Origin: CAZFQG01 sp964520785
Lineage (GTDB): Bacteria > Planctomycetota > Planctomycetia > Pirellulales > Thermoguttaceae
Length of the DNA stretch: 16,641 nucleotides
NCBI GenBank assembly: GCA_964520785.1
Contig: CAZFQG010000148.1
Span: 1-16,641 of the forward strand
Reading direction: 5' to 3'
Shown: positions 1 through 6,058 of the stretch, one piece after another
Layout of the letters: each line of letters starts with the position of its first letter
How positions within the stretch are numbered: the first letter of the stretch is position 1
Position numbers and translations under genes: made by a program
The notes under the pieces: generated by a model
What the model saw: the letters and a program-made list of their open reading frames with translations, nothing else
Told to the model about the DNA's origin: nothing
Databases searched by the model: none

Positions 1-467
1 CGTTCAAGTCGGGAGAGATGGTCAATCCATTCCTCGTCACGCTTCCGCGTAAGTTCCGGGTAGGTCACTTGAAGGATAACGTACTCGAAAAACTTGGCGA
101 AAGCGGGACGAAGCAGTCCTCTGACGTTTTCAATTAAGACGACCTTTGGCCGGGTCTCCCTAATCGCGCGAATGGCTTCGGGAAACATGTTCCTCTCGTC
201 GTTGTGGCCTCGGTGTTTTCCACCGATGGAGAACGGTTGACAGGGAGGGCCACCCGCAACCAGATCCTGGGAACCGAGCGATTTGAAATCGAACTCGCGT
301 ACGTCTCCCTCTTGCAGTGGCCAATCGATAATCTTCCGCTCATTATTCCGACGAATTGTCTCGCATGCGTTTCCGTTCCACTCCAGGACGCGAGTGTGCT
401 TGAAACCCGCTTGGCCGGTACCCAGGGCCATGCCTCCGGCGCCGGCGAAAAGTTCAATCGCTTTCAT
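1..467 (-). CDS. dcm: DNA (cytosine-5-)-methyltransferase, N-terminal part (runs off the left edge)
   Basis: Transfers a methyl group from S-adenosylmethionine to carbon 5 of cytosine in a specific DNA site. The 155 visible residues open with motif I FAGAGG (residues 7-12, SAM binding). The catalytic loop GGPPCQPFS is at 72-80 with the nucleophile Cys76, and motif VI ENVRGL is at 113-118. The target-recognition domain and the C-terminal motifs lie outside the window, so the recognition sequence cannot be predicted. I chose ATG at 467 because the protein then begins MKAIELFAGAGG, as is usual for the family; an ATG two codons upstream (473) is also possible. The start lies inside the end of the vsr gene (14-nt overlap), so the two are probably translationally coupled. 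A partner restriction enzyme, if there is one, must lie further left. Use of the symbol dcm is generic. Confidence 0.95.
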   Translation of the reverse strand, partial: MKAIELFAGAGGMALGTGQAGFKHTRVLEWNGNACETIRRNNERKIIDWPLQEGDVREFDFKSLGSQDLVAGGPPCQPFSIGGKHRGHNDERNMFPEAIRAIRETRPKVVLIENVRGLLRPAFAKFFEYVILQVTYPELTRKRDEEWIDHLSRLE

Positions 468-870
468 AGTCATCGAGAAACCTCCGAATCGTCGAAAGAA
501 GTTTTTCTCTATCCTTGACTTCGCATTCCCAAATGACGAGATAACCCCACCCCATCCGCGTTAGCGCCGATTTATTCCGGATGTCTCGTCTACGATTCTC
601 CTCCAGTTTCGGCATCCAAAAAGATCTCCGAGTCTTAGGTAGTCGGTATTTGCCGCAGCGATGCAAGTGCCAATAGCACCCGTGAACGAAAATCACCTTT
701 TTCCTCGAAGGAAACACGAGGTCCGGCGTGCCGGGAAGCTGCCTCCCGTGGAGCCGGTAGCGATAGCCGAGGGAGTGGACCAAATGTCTCACGACCATCT
801 CTGGCCTTGTGTCCTTCGAACGGACTAGCGACATCCGTTCACTACGTTCCTTTTTTGTTAGCGTATCCAC
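454..870 (-). CDS. vsr: Very short patch repair endonuclease Vsr (T:G mismatch)
   Basis: Nicks DNA 5' of the T in T:G mismatches that arise when 5-methylcytosine deaminates, so it protects the sites of the neighbouring methylase. It is 138 aa, a normal family length. The catalytic fold is visible: PGTPD with Asp50, HGCYWHLHRC with His63 and His68, and a conserved acidic Asp96 after the WMPKLEEN stretch. These correspond to Asp51, His64, His69 and Asp97 of E. coli Vsr. Cysteines 65 and 72 are placed like the structural zinc ligands. The start is GTG at 870, which gives the family-typical opening MDTLTKKERSERMSLVRSKDT; ATG at 834 would remove part of that conserved N-terminus. The 3' end overlaps the methylase start, as expected for a vsr-methylase operon. 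Confidence 0.95.
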   Translation of the reverse strand: MDTLTKKERSERMSLVRSKDTRPEMVVRHLVHSLGYRYRLHGRQLPGTPDLVFPSRKKVIFVHGCYWHLHRCGKYRLPKTRRSFWMPKLEENRRRDIRNKSALTRMGWGYLVIWECEVKDREKLLSTIRRFLDDYESD

Positions 871-878
871 CGCCCGTG

Positions 879-907
879 ATTATAGTCAATATCCAGCCCA
901 ATGTAAG
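879..907 (-). promoter_or_regulatory. Possible sigma70-type promoter for vsr-methylase
   Basis: On the minus strand, CTTACA (902-907) is followed after 17 bp by a perfect TATAAT (879-884). The predicted start of transcription falls almost on the GTG of vsr, so the message would be leaderless or nearly so. That is either real or a sign that the true promoter lies further upstream. The -35 match is only 4 of 6. Confidence 0.4.
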
Positions 908-1003
908 GCCGACCCAAAGCCCCGAAACACCCCTATAAAGCAGGGGTCCCGCAACGCGCGTTTGAACTCGTCCGTGACACACGTGCCCGCTACGTCCGCA
1001 CCC

Positions 1004-2299
1004 TCACACCCCGAAACTCGCCTGATTCGTCTCCCAGGCTCCCTGTGTAAAGTCCGGGCACTTCACCGGTTGTGAACCGTTGGCGATGGACTCCCCGGAG
1101 AGCGGGTTGATCACGCTGATGACGGCGGAGTCGTAGATATCCAAGGGGGGAGTCTCCTTGCGGCGAACGGCGTTTAGAAACTCCTTCATCACGACGTAGT
1201 CCGTCCCACCGTGCCCGCCGGCCTTCGCCGGATCGATTCCCTCCCAGAACCGGTGGTTATATTTCGCCTCGTACGGCGCGAACGGTTCCCACTGGTGGCC
1301 GGCCGGGCTGACGCCTTCCAGATAGACCGCGCCGCGCTGTTCGTTGTAGATGCCTCGGGTCCCCTGCAAGGTCCAGCGGTTGTCGTAAGGCCGCGGAAGC
1401 ACCACGTCGTTATTGATGACGATCGTCTTGCCTTGCACCGTCCGCGCGATCGCCGTGACGATATCACCCTGCTTGTACTCCTGCTTCGCCCACGCGTGAT
1501 CCGGCCCGTGCTTCCGAGCGAGTTGATCTTGGATTCCCAGCGGCTTCGTGGCGGTCGCGACGAGAAAGTCGATCCGGTCCTCCCGGTTCAAATTCATCCA
1601 CCCGGGAATCGGCCCCATCCCGTGGGTGCAGTATTGGGCCGCATTCTTGTCGATCAAGTGGCGACCGGACCAGCGAGGTTCCCCCTGGGGATCGAAGAAC
1701 CAGTGGATGCAGTTGTGGGAGTAGGAGCAATGGGCATGGACGATGTCGCCGAAAAGCCCCGCGCGGACCATGTTCAAAAGTGCAAGGTTGTCCTGCCGGA
1801 AACTCCAGTTTTCGAACATCATGCAGTGGCAGCCGGTCTCTTCCGATGTCTTCACCACTTCCCAAAGCTCATCCACCGTCAAACCCAAGGGCGTTTCCAC
1901 GCCAACGTACTTTCCCGCCTTCATCGCATCGACGGCCATTCGCGCATGCCATTCCCAGGGGGTCGAAATGATGACGGCGTCCAAATCCTCCCTCGCCAGG
2001 AGACGTTTGTAGTCGTCCGGCCCGCCGGTGTACGCCTCCGGCACGGGCTGCTGATACTGCTTGAACACGGCCTGGGCCCTGGCGAGTGCGTCCGGCGCCA
2101 CGTCGCACACCGCCGGAACCGTCACGTCTCCAAGCTGGAAGCAATTCCCGATCTGCGCGCGGCCGCGGCCGCCGAGCCCGATCACGCCGATTTTTAGCGC
2201 GGTGGATGGTTCCGCCGTCGCGGTCTTCGAGACAAGCGTAGAAATGCCAAGTGCGCCGGAAGCGGCGAGAAAACGGCGTCGAGTCGTCTGGGGCGTCAT
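1004..2299 (-). CDS. Tat-exported GH109-like Gfo/Idh/MocA family protein
   Basis: Predicted exported NAD-dependent enzyme of the Gfo/Idh/MocA fold, most like GH109 glycosidases (alpha-N-acetylgalactosaminidase type, which use bound NAD+ for hydrolysis). It is 431 aa from the ATG at 2299. The N-terminus carries a Tat signal, TRRRFLAASGALG (residues 6-18). The Rossmann motif IGLGGRGRAQ is near residues 40-49. GH109-like blocks follow: VETP at 134-137 where dehydrogenases have EKP, HCMMFEN near 158-164, THGMGP near 225-230 followed by the NREDR block, and GHGGTDY in the last fifth. An upstream in-frame start exists (2377), but it would place 26 unneeded residues before the Tat motif. No good Shine-Dalgarno precedes 2299. 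It is transcribed away from the ceramidase-like gene. The substrate is not provable from sequence. Confidence 0.85.
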   Translation of the reverse strand: MTPQTTRRRFLAASGALGISTLVSKTATAEPSTALKIGVIGLGGRGRAQIGNCFQLGDVTVPAVCDVAPDALARAQAVFKQYQQPVPEAYTGGPDDYKRLLAREDLDAVIISTPWEWHARMAVDAMKAGKYVGVETPLGLTVDELWEVVKTSEETGCHCMMFENWSFRQDNLALLNMVRAGLFGDIVHAHCSYSHNCIHWFFDPQGEPRWSGRHLIDKNAAQYCTHGMGPIPGWMNLNREDRIDFLVATATKPLGIQDQLARKHGPDHAWAKQEYKQGDIVTAIARTVQGKTIVINNDVVLPRPYDNRWTLQGTRGIYNEQRGAVYLEGVSPAGHQWEPFAPYEAKYNHRFWEGIDPAKAGGHGGTDYVVMKEFLNAVRRKETPPLDIYDSAVISVINPLSGESIANGSQPVKCPDFTQGAWETNQASFGV

Positions 2300-2316
2300 G
2301 GGGGATCGGCAAAGTC

Positions 2317-2334
2317 GGGGTGGGGTGGGGGGGG
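2317..2334 (+). other. G-quadruplex-prone tract upstream of the GH109-like gene
   Basis: The plus strand reads GGGG T GGGG T followed by eight G, enough for four G-runs with single-base loops. It lies 18 bp upstream of the start codon of the minus-strand gene, so the G-rich strand is the template and the mRNA leader would be C-rich. Structure formation is inferred only. Confidence 0.5.
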
Positions 2335-2438
2335 AAAGAGATTTTCTCATCTTAACAAGCCGGACAGCCCGGGACAAGTAGCCGCGCGGGTCCGGCCCCC
2401 CTTAACGCGGTACTCCGCAACCCGGCGGCCCTTGGAAG

Positions 2439-2467
2439 TTGAAGGCGCCGAGGCGCGCCGCTATAAT
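2439..2467 (+). promoter_or_regulatory. Sigma70-type promoter for the ceramidase-like gene
   Basis: TTGAAG (2439-2444), a 17-bp spacer, then a perfect TATAAT (2462-2467). Transcription would start near 2474 and give an approximately 80-nt leader that ends in a good ribosome binding site, GGAG at 2547-2550. Confidence 0.6.
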
Positions 2468-2556
2468 CCGTAAGGACCGTGGGTCGCCGCGGGTTTTTGT
2501 TTTTCCTGACCTTCCTTAAGGCCACACGGCCGCCACGGACGAGAACGGAGACCGAC

Positions 2557-3957
2557 ATGAGACGAACGCTTTGCCTGGGTATTGCCGCCGCGGTATTATT
2601 GATTCTTCCTTGCCGAACCACCGCCGCGCCGCTTGAGGCCGGCTTCGGGGTGGCCGAGATTACGCCGGAGAAGCCGATGCGGATGGCCGGCTACTTCAAC
2701 GAACGCGTTAGCGACGGGACTCTCGATCCGCTTCTCGCTAAGGCGGTCGTCTTCCGGCAAGGGGAACAGCATGCCGCGTTGGTGTTCTGCGATCTGTGCA
2801 TGGTTTCCCCCAGACTTGCCGCCGATTCCCGCGGCAAGATCGAAAAGGCGTGTGGGATTCCCACCGAAAACGTCGTTGTCGCCGCGACGCACGCCCACAC
2901 CGGACCCCTCTATTGTGGGTCCATCCGCGACTATCTTCACGAAACGCGGATTGCGGAAGAAGGAAAGGATCCCCTTGAGGAAACCGACTACGTCTCCTTT
3001 GCGGCCGGTCGGATCGGCGAGGCCGTGAAGGCGGCCCTCGCCGACGCCAAGCCGGTTACGGTACACGCCGGCTCGGCCGAACAACAGGGTCTTTCGTTCA
3101 ACCGCCGGTTCCACATGAAAAGCGGCCCGGTCCGCTTCAATCCCGGAGTCCTCAACCCGGATATCGTCAAGGCTGCCGGTCCGATCGATCCGGAAGTCGG
3201 TCTGCTCCTGTTCAAGAACGCCTCCTCCGGCGAGAACGTCGCCTCGCTGACCGTCTTTGCCCTACACCTGGACACGGTTGGGGGAACCAAATTCAGCGCC
3301 GACTATCCCTATTTCCTCGGCGAATCGCTCAAGAAGGAATTCGGCCCCGGTTTCGTCTCCCTTTTTGGGATCGGAACGTGCGGCGACATCAATCACATCG
3401 ATGTTACGAAGGCGGAGCGCCTCGAAACGGCCTTCATAGGCAATAGCCTGGGCCAGACGGTTAAAGAAGCACTGCCGGAACTCGATGTAATCGACACCCC
3501 CTCGCTCGCCGTCGGACGCGCGGTGCTTTACGCGCCAATCCAGCAGTACTCGGCCGAAGAAATTGACGAGGCAAGGAAGATGATGCCTCACCTGGGCGAC
3601 GGGGATGTCCCCTTTTTAACCCGCGTCCGCTTCTGCAAAATCGTCGGATTGCAGGCCCGGGACGCAAAGGTACTGCCGCTGGAGATTCAAGCCATTCGCT
3701 TGAGCGACTCGGTCGCGCTGGTTACCCTTCCCGGAGAGGTTTTCGTCGACCTCGGCCTGGACATCAAGCGCGAGTCCCCCTTTGAACACACCATCGTCAT
3801 TCAATTGGCCAACGACGCCCCAGGCTACATCCCGACACAAAAGGCCTTTGTCGAGGGGAGCTACGAAACCGTCAATAGCCAAATCCAGTCCGGCGGTGGG
3901 GAACAAATGCGCGATGCCGCGATTACGCTCCTGAAGGAACTGAAACGGCGGGAATAG
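2557..3957 (+). CDS. Secreted neutral/alkaline ceramidase-like protein (N-terminal domain type)
   Basis: Belongs to the neutral/alkaline non-lysosomal ceramidase N-terminal domain family, metal-dependent amidases that in characterised members cleave the N-acyl bond of ceramide. It is 466 aa and lacks the C-terminal immunoglobulin-like domain of full ceramidases (about 650-780 aa), so the true substrate may be another amide. The start is ATG at 2557, preceded by GGAG with a 6-nt gap; it gives a signal peptide of basic MRR, a hydrophobic stretch to about residue 18 and a likely cut after TTAA. An earlier in-frame start at 2479 lacks these signs. Visible motifs are AGFGVAEITP near 28-37, the His-rich ATHAHTGP at 110-117 (zinc ligand region), ALHLD near 230, and GTCGDINHID in the middle. 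The last 89 codons are duplicated downstream at 5742-6011. Confidence 0.85.
   Translation: MRRTLCLGIAAAVLLILPCRTTAAPLEAGFGVAEITPEKPMRMAGYFNERVSDGTLDPLLAKAVVFRQGEQHAALVFCDLCMVSPRLAADSRGKIEKACGIPTENVVVAATHAHTGPLYCGSIRDYLHETRIAEEGKDPLEETDYVSFAAGRIGEAVKAALADAKPVTVHAGSAEQQGLSFNRRFHMKSGPVRFNPGVLNPDIVKAAGPIDPEVGLLLFKNASSGENVASLTVFALHLDTVGGTKFSADYPYFLGESLKKEFGPGFVSLFGIGTCGDINHIDVTKAERLETAFIGNSLGQTVKEALPELDVIDTPSLAVGRAVLYAPIQQYSAEEIDEARKMMPHLGDGDVPFLTRVRFCKIVGLQARDAKVLPLEIQAIRLSDSVALVTLPGEVFVDLGLDIKRESPFEHTIVIQLANDAPGYIPTQKAFVEGSYETVNSQIQSGGGEQMRDAAITLLKELKRRE
3688..3957 (+). repeat. Direct repeat copy A: 3' end of the ceramidase-like gene
   Basis: These 270 bp recur at 5742-6011 in the same orientation, with five substitutions (3850, 3888, 3897, 3947, 3952) and no indels. 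Similarity starts abruptly at 3688. After the stop codon it fades within about 10 bp (3960-3967 matches 6014-6021 at 7 of 8), exactly where the Avd-like remnant begins. Confidence 0.97.
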
Positions 3958-3967
3958 GGCTCGGCCG

Positions 3968-4066
3968 GTCCGCCAGCCGTTGACCGAAAAAGAACCGTTG
4001 GTTCTTCGGAAAGCTGTCGACGCGTTCCAGCATCCACTTTACCCAGTCGTACCATTTTACCAGCAT
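3968..4066 (-). pseudogene. Truncated Avd-like (DGR accessory four-helix-bundle) gene, N-terminal remnant
   Basis: Read on the minus strand from the ATG at 4066, about 33 codons are open and read KWYDWVKWMLERVD followed by SFPKNQRFFFGQRLAD. I recognise this as the N-terminal helix of Avd-like proteins, the accessory factor that binds the reverse transcriptase and template RNA in diversity-generating retroelements, and of related stand-alone four-helix-bundle proteins. The reading then passes directly into the ceramidase 3' end and stops near 3926, so roughly three quarters of the usual 110-120 aa are missing. The junction at about 3967/3968 coincides with the edge of the direct repeat. Located 122 bp downstream of the SUMF1-type remnant on the same strand. 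The assignment rests on pattern memory of the family and needs a profile search. Confidence 0.6.
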
Positions 4067-4188
4067 GACCGGGCTGTCACTCCGCTCATCCCGACGATTT
4101 CGTAATGCTCGGTTTCAAAGAATATCGCCCGCTCCCTCGCTGCGCTCGGACGCAAAAGGAGAAGGGTAAAAGGAAAAAGGGACAAAGG
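4067..4188. other. Spacer between Avd-like and SUMF1-type remnants
   Basis: No gene is visible in these 122 bp. On the plus strand, 4149-4192 is purine-rich (runs of A and G); before it lies the GC-rich string GCTCCCTCGCTGCGCTCGG. No template-repeat or variable-repeat pair could be seen within the window. Confidence 0.5.
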
Positions 4189-4425
4189 TTAAACGTGCCT
4201 ACGTCCACGCCTCAGCAACGTCGTCAAGGCGAATCCAGCCAACAACCCAAGGCAGCCCACGATGGCGTCGGGGCCGTAACCTCCGGCGCCGCTGCCGGAT
4301 AATTCACCCGCGTTCCCCGGGTTGCCCACCGCGACTGTGTCGATGGTAATCGCATACGCGCTCGTCGCGGCGAGGACCGCGACCGCAAAGAAGAACACCC
4401 GATTCAATCTACACGAAGTCATCAT
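4189..4425 (-). pseudogene. Internally deleted SUMF1-type secreted protein with C-terminal membrane anchor
   Basis: A 78-aa reading frame with a good ribosome binding site (GGAG at 4430-4433). It has a signal peptide (hydrophobic 10-20, cut likely after SAYA, residue 25). The next residues, IDTVAVGNPGNAGE then GGYGPDAIVG (residues 28-57), are what I recognise as the opening of planctomycete formylglycine-generating-enzyme-like (SUMF1, C-type-lectin fold) secreted proteins. Instead of the expected 200-300 residue domain, the frame jumps at about residue 57/58 (near 4254) to a C-terminal sorting-type tail: a hydrophobic stretch and RRGRRHV. The parsimonious reading is an in-frame deletion of the whole catalytic/lectin domain. 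An intact tiny exported protein cannot be excluded. In DGR loci such proteins are a known class of diversified target. Confidence 0.6.
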
Positions 4426-4652
4426 CTTGCTCCAAAGGGAGAGGAAAAACGGGAAACACCATCCAAGACATGTAAGGAAACTCCGTATTCGCGAACCGCT
4501 ATTATGATCCGTACAACCGGTCCCGTCGGCCCTTTGGGTGCCCCCACCCCCCCCACCAAAAAATTTGATGAAATGGCGTCCCCTCTAGCTAGGGATTCGT
4601 ATAAGCTGTGAGTGGCCCATTGGGAGGGGACTCGCAGCAAGCGTGCGTGATT

Positions 4653-4678
4653 CTCCGTTACGGGGCTCCATTACGGGG
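4653..4678 (+). repeat. Tandem 13-mer, two copies
   Basis: CTCCGTTACGGGG followed immediately by CTCCATTACGGGG (one mismatch). The second copy runs into a perfect hairpin, so repeat and hairpin may form one unit. Confidence 0.8.
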
Positions 4679-4712
4679 CGGTCTCCCGACCGCCCCGGCC
4701 GTCGACCGACGG
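4675..4712 (+). repeat. Two adjacent perfect hairpins containing GGTCTCCCGACC
   Basis: First stem GGGGCGGTC (4675-4683) pairs with GACCGCCCC (4688-4696) over a TCCC loop. A second stem CCGTC (4699-4703) pairs with GACGG (4708-4712) over GACC. The GGTCTCCCG core recurs at 4711-4719. This looks like a REP-type palindromic element. No T-run follows on either strand, so a simple terminator is unlikely. Confidence 0.65.
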
Positions 4713-4796
4713 TCTCCCGCGACGCAAACGCGGCCGCGTCAGGAGATCCGTCCACAACAGTGCGCGATTCTTATACCGTTTTCGAGAACCCCGTGG

Positions 4797-4815
4797 GCCG
4801 GATCGGTGATCCGGC
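4797..4815 (+). repeat. Perfect 8-bp inverted repeat with 3-nt loop
   Basis: GCCGGATC (4797-4804) and GATCCGGC (4808-4815) around GGT. It could form a stable hairpin or be a protein-binding dyad. No run of T follows. Confidence 0.6.
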
Positions 4816-4921
4816 GTTTCCCTCGGGGCCGCCAGACGGTCCGTTGACCCTGACACTCCATGCCCGGCACGCAAGAATTCGGGCGCAATTGCACCGGCGA
4901 CGAAAATGGAGCGGGCCGATT

Positions 4922-4943
4922 GGTCATCACGGAGTGCATGACC
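4922..4943 (-). terminator. Possible 3' hairpin of the toxin-antitoxin transcript
   Basis: GGTCAT (4922-4927) pairs with ATGACC (4938-4943); CAC/GTG extends the stem to nine pairs with a single bulged base and a GGA loop. It begins 7 bp after the toxin stop codon. No U-tract follows, so it is a weak intrinsic terminator or an mRNA-end-protecting hairpin. Confidence 0.35.
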
Positions 4944-4950
4944 TACGAGA

Positions 4951-5364
4951 CTACGCAAAGGGATTCACGACGGTAACGTTCTGGTATGTCATCCCGTCGT
5001 CAAGATCCTCGCTATACAGCGTGTCAACCCCGGCTTCGAGACAAGCGGCGATCAACATGCTGTCCCAATGCGAGAGGCTGTACCGCGACGAGAGCGAAAG
5101 GGACCTCTGAATGACTTCGCGGGTGGGAAGAACAAGCGAGAAAGCGCGCAGCAGGTCGACGATTTCCGTTTCAACGTCGGCGTCCGGGAACGTTCCCGCC
5201 GCGGCGAATCGGCGAAGGCAGCACAGATACTCTCCGGCAACCTGCCAGAGGAGCACTGTATCCGTCGGCCCCAATTGCCTCAATAGGGAAACGGCCTCTG
5301 TCTGCTTCCGCGGCTCGTGGCGGTCGATCGCGTAAACGAGGACGTTCGTGTCAACGGCGTTCAT
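4951..5364 (-). CDS. PIN-domain toxin (VapC-like ribonuclease)
   Basis: Predicted Mg2+-dependent endoribonuclease toxin of a type II toxin-antitoxin pair. It is 137 aa, normal for VapC-like proteins. The acidic catalytic set is present: Asp5 in VDTNVLVYA, Glu45 in VAGEYL, Asp101 in HWDSMLIAA, and Glu119/Asp120 in YSEDLDDG. The start is ATG at 5364, giving MNAVDTNVLVYA; a longer open frame to 5481 adds only residues that shadow the antitoxin. The gene begins inside the last codons of the antitoxin (14-nt overlap), the usual coupled arrangement. All residues needed for catalysis are visible, so it looks functional. It sits between the two ceramidase-tail copies. Confidence 0.92.
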   Translation of the reverse strand: MNAVDTNVLVYAIDRHEPRKQTEAVSLLRQLGPTDTVLLWQVAGEYLCCLRRFAAAGTFPDADVETEIVDLLRAFSLVLPTREVIQRSLSLSSRYSLSHWDSMLIAACLEAGVDTLYSEDLDDGMTYQNVTVVNPFA

Positions 5365-5575
5365 GCAGCTCGTCTCGGGTGAACCGCATTCCGCCGGAAT
5401 CAAAGACGCGTTGCTCGGCTCGATTAAGAAACCTCTCCAAGGCCGCCGCCGCCTCGTCCGAATCGCCTCCCAAGGCTTCAAGGCTCACACTCACGCGAGA
5501 ATGATTGGGCAAATCGACGTTCTCGTCAAGTTGAACCGTCCGGTCGATCAGAGTCCCCGTGACAATCGTCTTCAT
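5351..5575 (-). CDS. Antitoxin partner of the PIN toxin (AF2212/DUF104-like)
   Basis: 74 aa from the ATG at 5575, preceded by GAGGA about 8 nt upstream. The N-terminal half reads MKTIVTGTLIDRTVQLDEN and continues with LPNHSRVSVSLE. This small beta-rich motif is typical of the antitoxins that accompany PIN toxins in cyanobacteria and planctomycetes. The C-terminal half (from about residue 40) is charged and helical, fitting a toxin-neutralising arm, and ends in DELHERR. An upstream in-frame ATG at 5611 adds 12 residues without family similarity. Family naming is from recognition; the function follows mainly from position. Confidence 0.82.
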   Translation of the reverse strand: MKTIVTGTLIDRTVQLDENVDLPNHSRVSVSLEALGGDSDEAAAALERFLNRAEQRVFDSGGMRFTRDELHERR

Positions 5576-5682
5576 TGTTTGTTTCCTCGACGCGAGGGCC
5601 GTGAGGCGCACCCGTTCCTACCGGCAGTGTCGTTCTCCCGCCATCTTACGGTGTATGCGTGTTGGTCGCATCCCAGTTTTCC

Positions 5683-5711
5683 ATTCTACAGGAAGTCCAC
5701 CCCACCTGCAA
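5683..5711 (-). promoter_or_regulatory. Possible promoter of the toxin-antitoxin pair
   Basis: On the minus strand, TTGCAG (5706-5711), a 17-bp spacer and TAGAAT (5683-5688). The leader to the antitoxin start would be about 100 nt. The -35 match is poor. Confidence 0.35.
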
Positions 5712-5741
5712 ATCGCAAGCCCCTCATTGTGCCTGTGTCCA

Positions 5742-6011
5742 CAAGCCATTCGCTTGAGCGACTCGGTCGCGCTGGTTACCCTTCCCGGAGAGGTTTTCGT
5801 CGACCTCGGCCTGGACATCAAGCGCGAGTCCCCCTTTGAACACACCATCGTCATTCAATTGGCCAACGACGCCCCAGGCTACATCCCGACACAAAAGGCC
5901 TTTATCGAGGGGAGCTACGAAACCGTCAATAGCCAAATCCAATCCGGCGGCGGGGAACAAATGCGCGATGCCGCGATTACGCTCCTGAAGGAACTGAAAC
6001 AGCGGAAATAG
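5742..6011 (+). pseudogene. Copy B: orphan 3' fragment of the ceramidase-like gene
   Basis: Duplicate of the last 89 codons and stop of the gene ending at 3957, offset by 2054 bp. Five substitutions separate the copies: Val to Ile (5904), two silent changes (5942, 5951), Arg to Gln (6001) and Glu to Lys (6006). Four of the five are G in copy A and A in copy B. The open frame continues upstream to 5559, but into unrelated sequence antisense to the antitoxin, with no signal peptide and no His motif, so it is not a working enzyme. The few changes and no indels point to a recent duplication or to gene conversion. Confidence 0.93.
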
Positions 6012-6058
6012 CTCTCGGTCGCCACCGCCGGCCACCGAATGAACGAACGCGATCCGGT

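Larger units (their letters stand above)
4434..4950. other. 517-bp stretch without a recognisable gene, rich in hairpins and short repeats
   Basis: Nothing with a convincing protein signature on either strand. It holds a C-rich run (4541-4557, G-rich on the minus strand), a tandem 13-mer, several perfect short inverted repeats (4675-4696, 4699-4712, 4728-4739, 4797-4815) and the 3' hairpin of the toxin gene. CATAAT at 4501-4506 on the minus strand could be a -10 element for the SUMF1-type remnant, but no -35 was found. Confidence 0.6.

Noticed and set aside
929..947. 5-bp hairpin ACCCC/GGGGT after the GH109-like gene
   Set aside because: Short stem with a 9-nt loop and no T-run; too weak to call a terminator.
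1211..2197. 328-codon open frame on the plus strand
   Set aside because: Antisense shadow of the GH109-like gene; no domain, no ribosome binding site, composition follows the opposite frame.
3990..4006. 7-bp hairpin AAGAACC/GGTTCTT after the ceramidase-like gene
   Set aside because: Lies inside the Avd-like coding remnant and lacks a T-run; better explained as part of that sequence.
4643..5110. Open frames in the hairpin-rich gap
   Set aside because: Arginine/proline-rich, no domain or ribosome binding site; they reflect GC-rich palindromic DNA.
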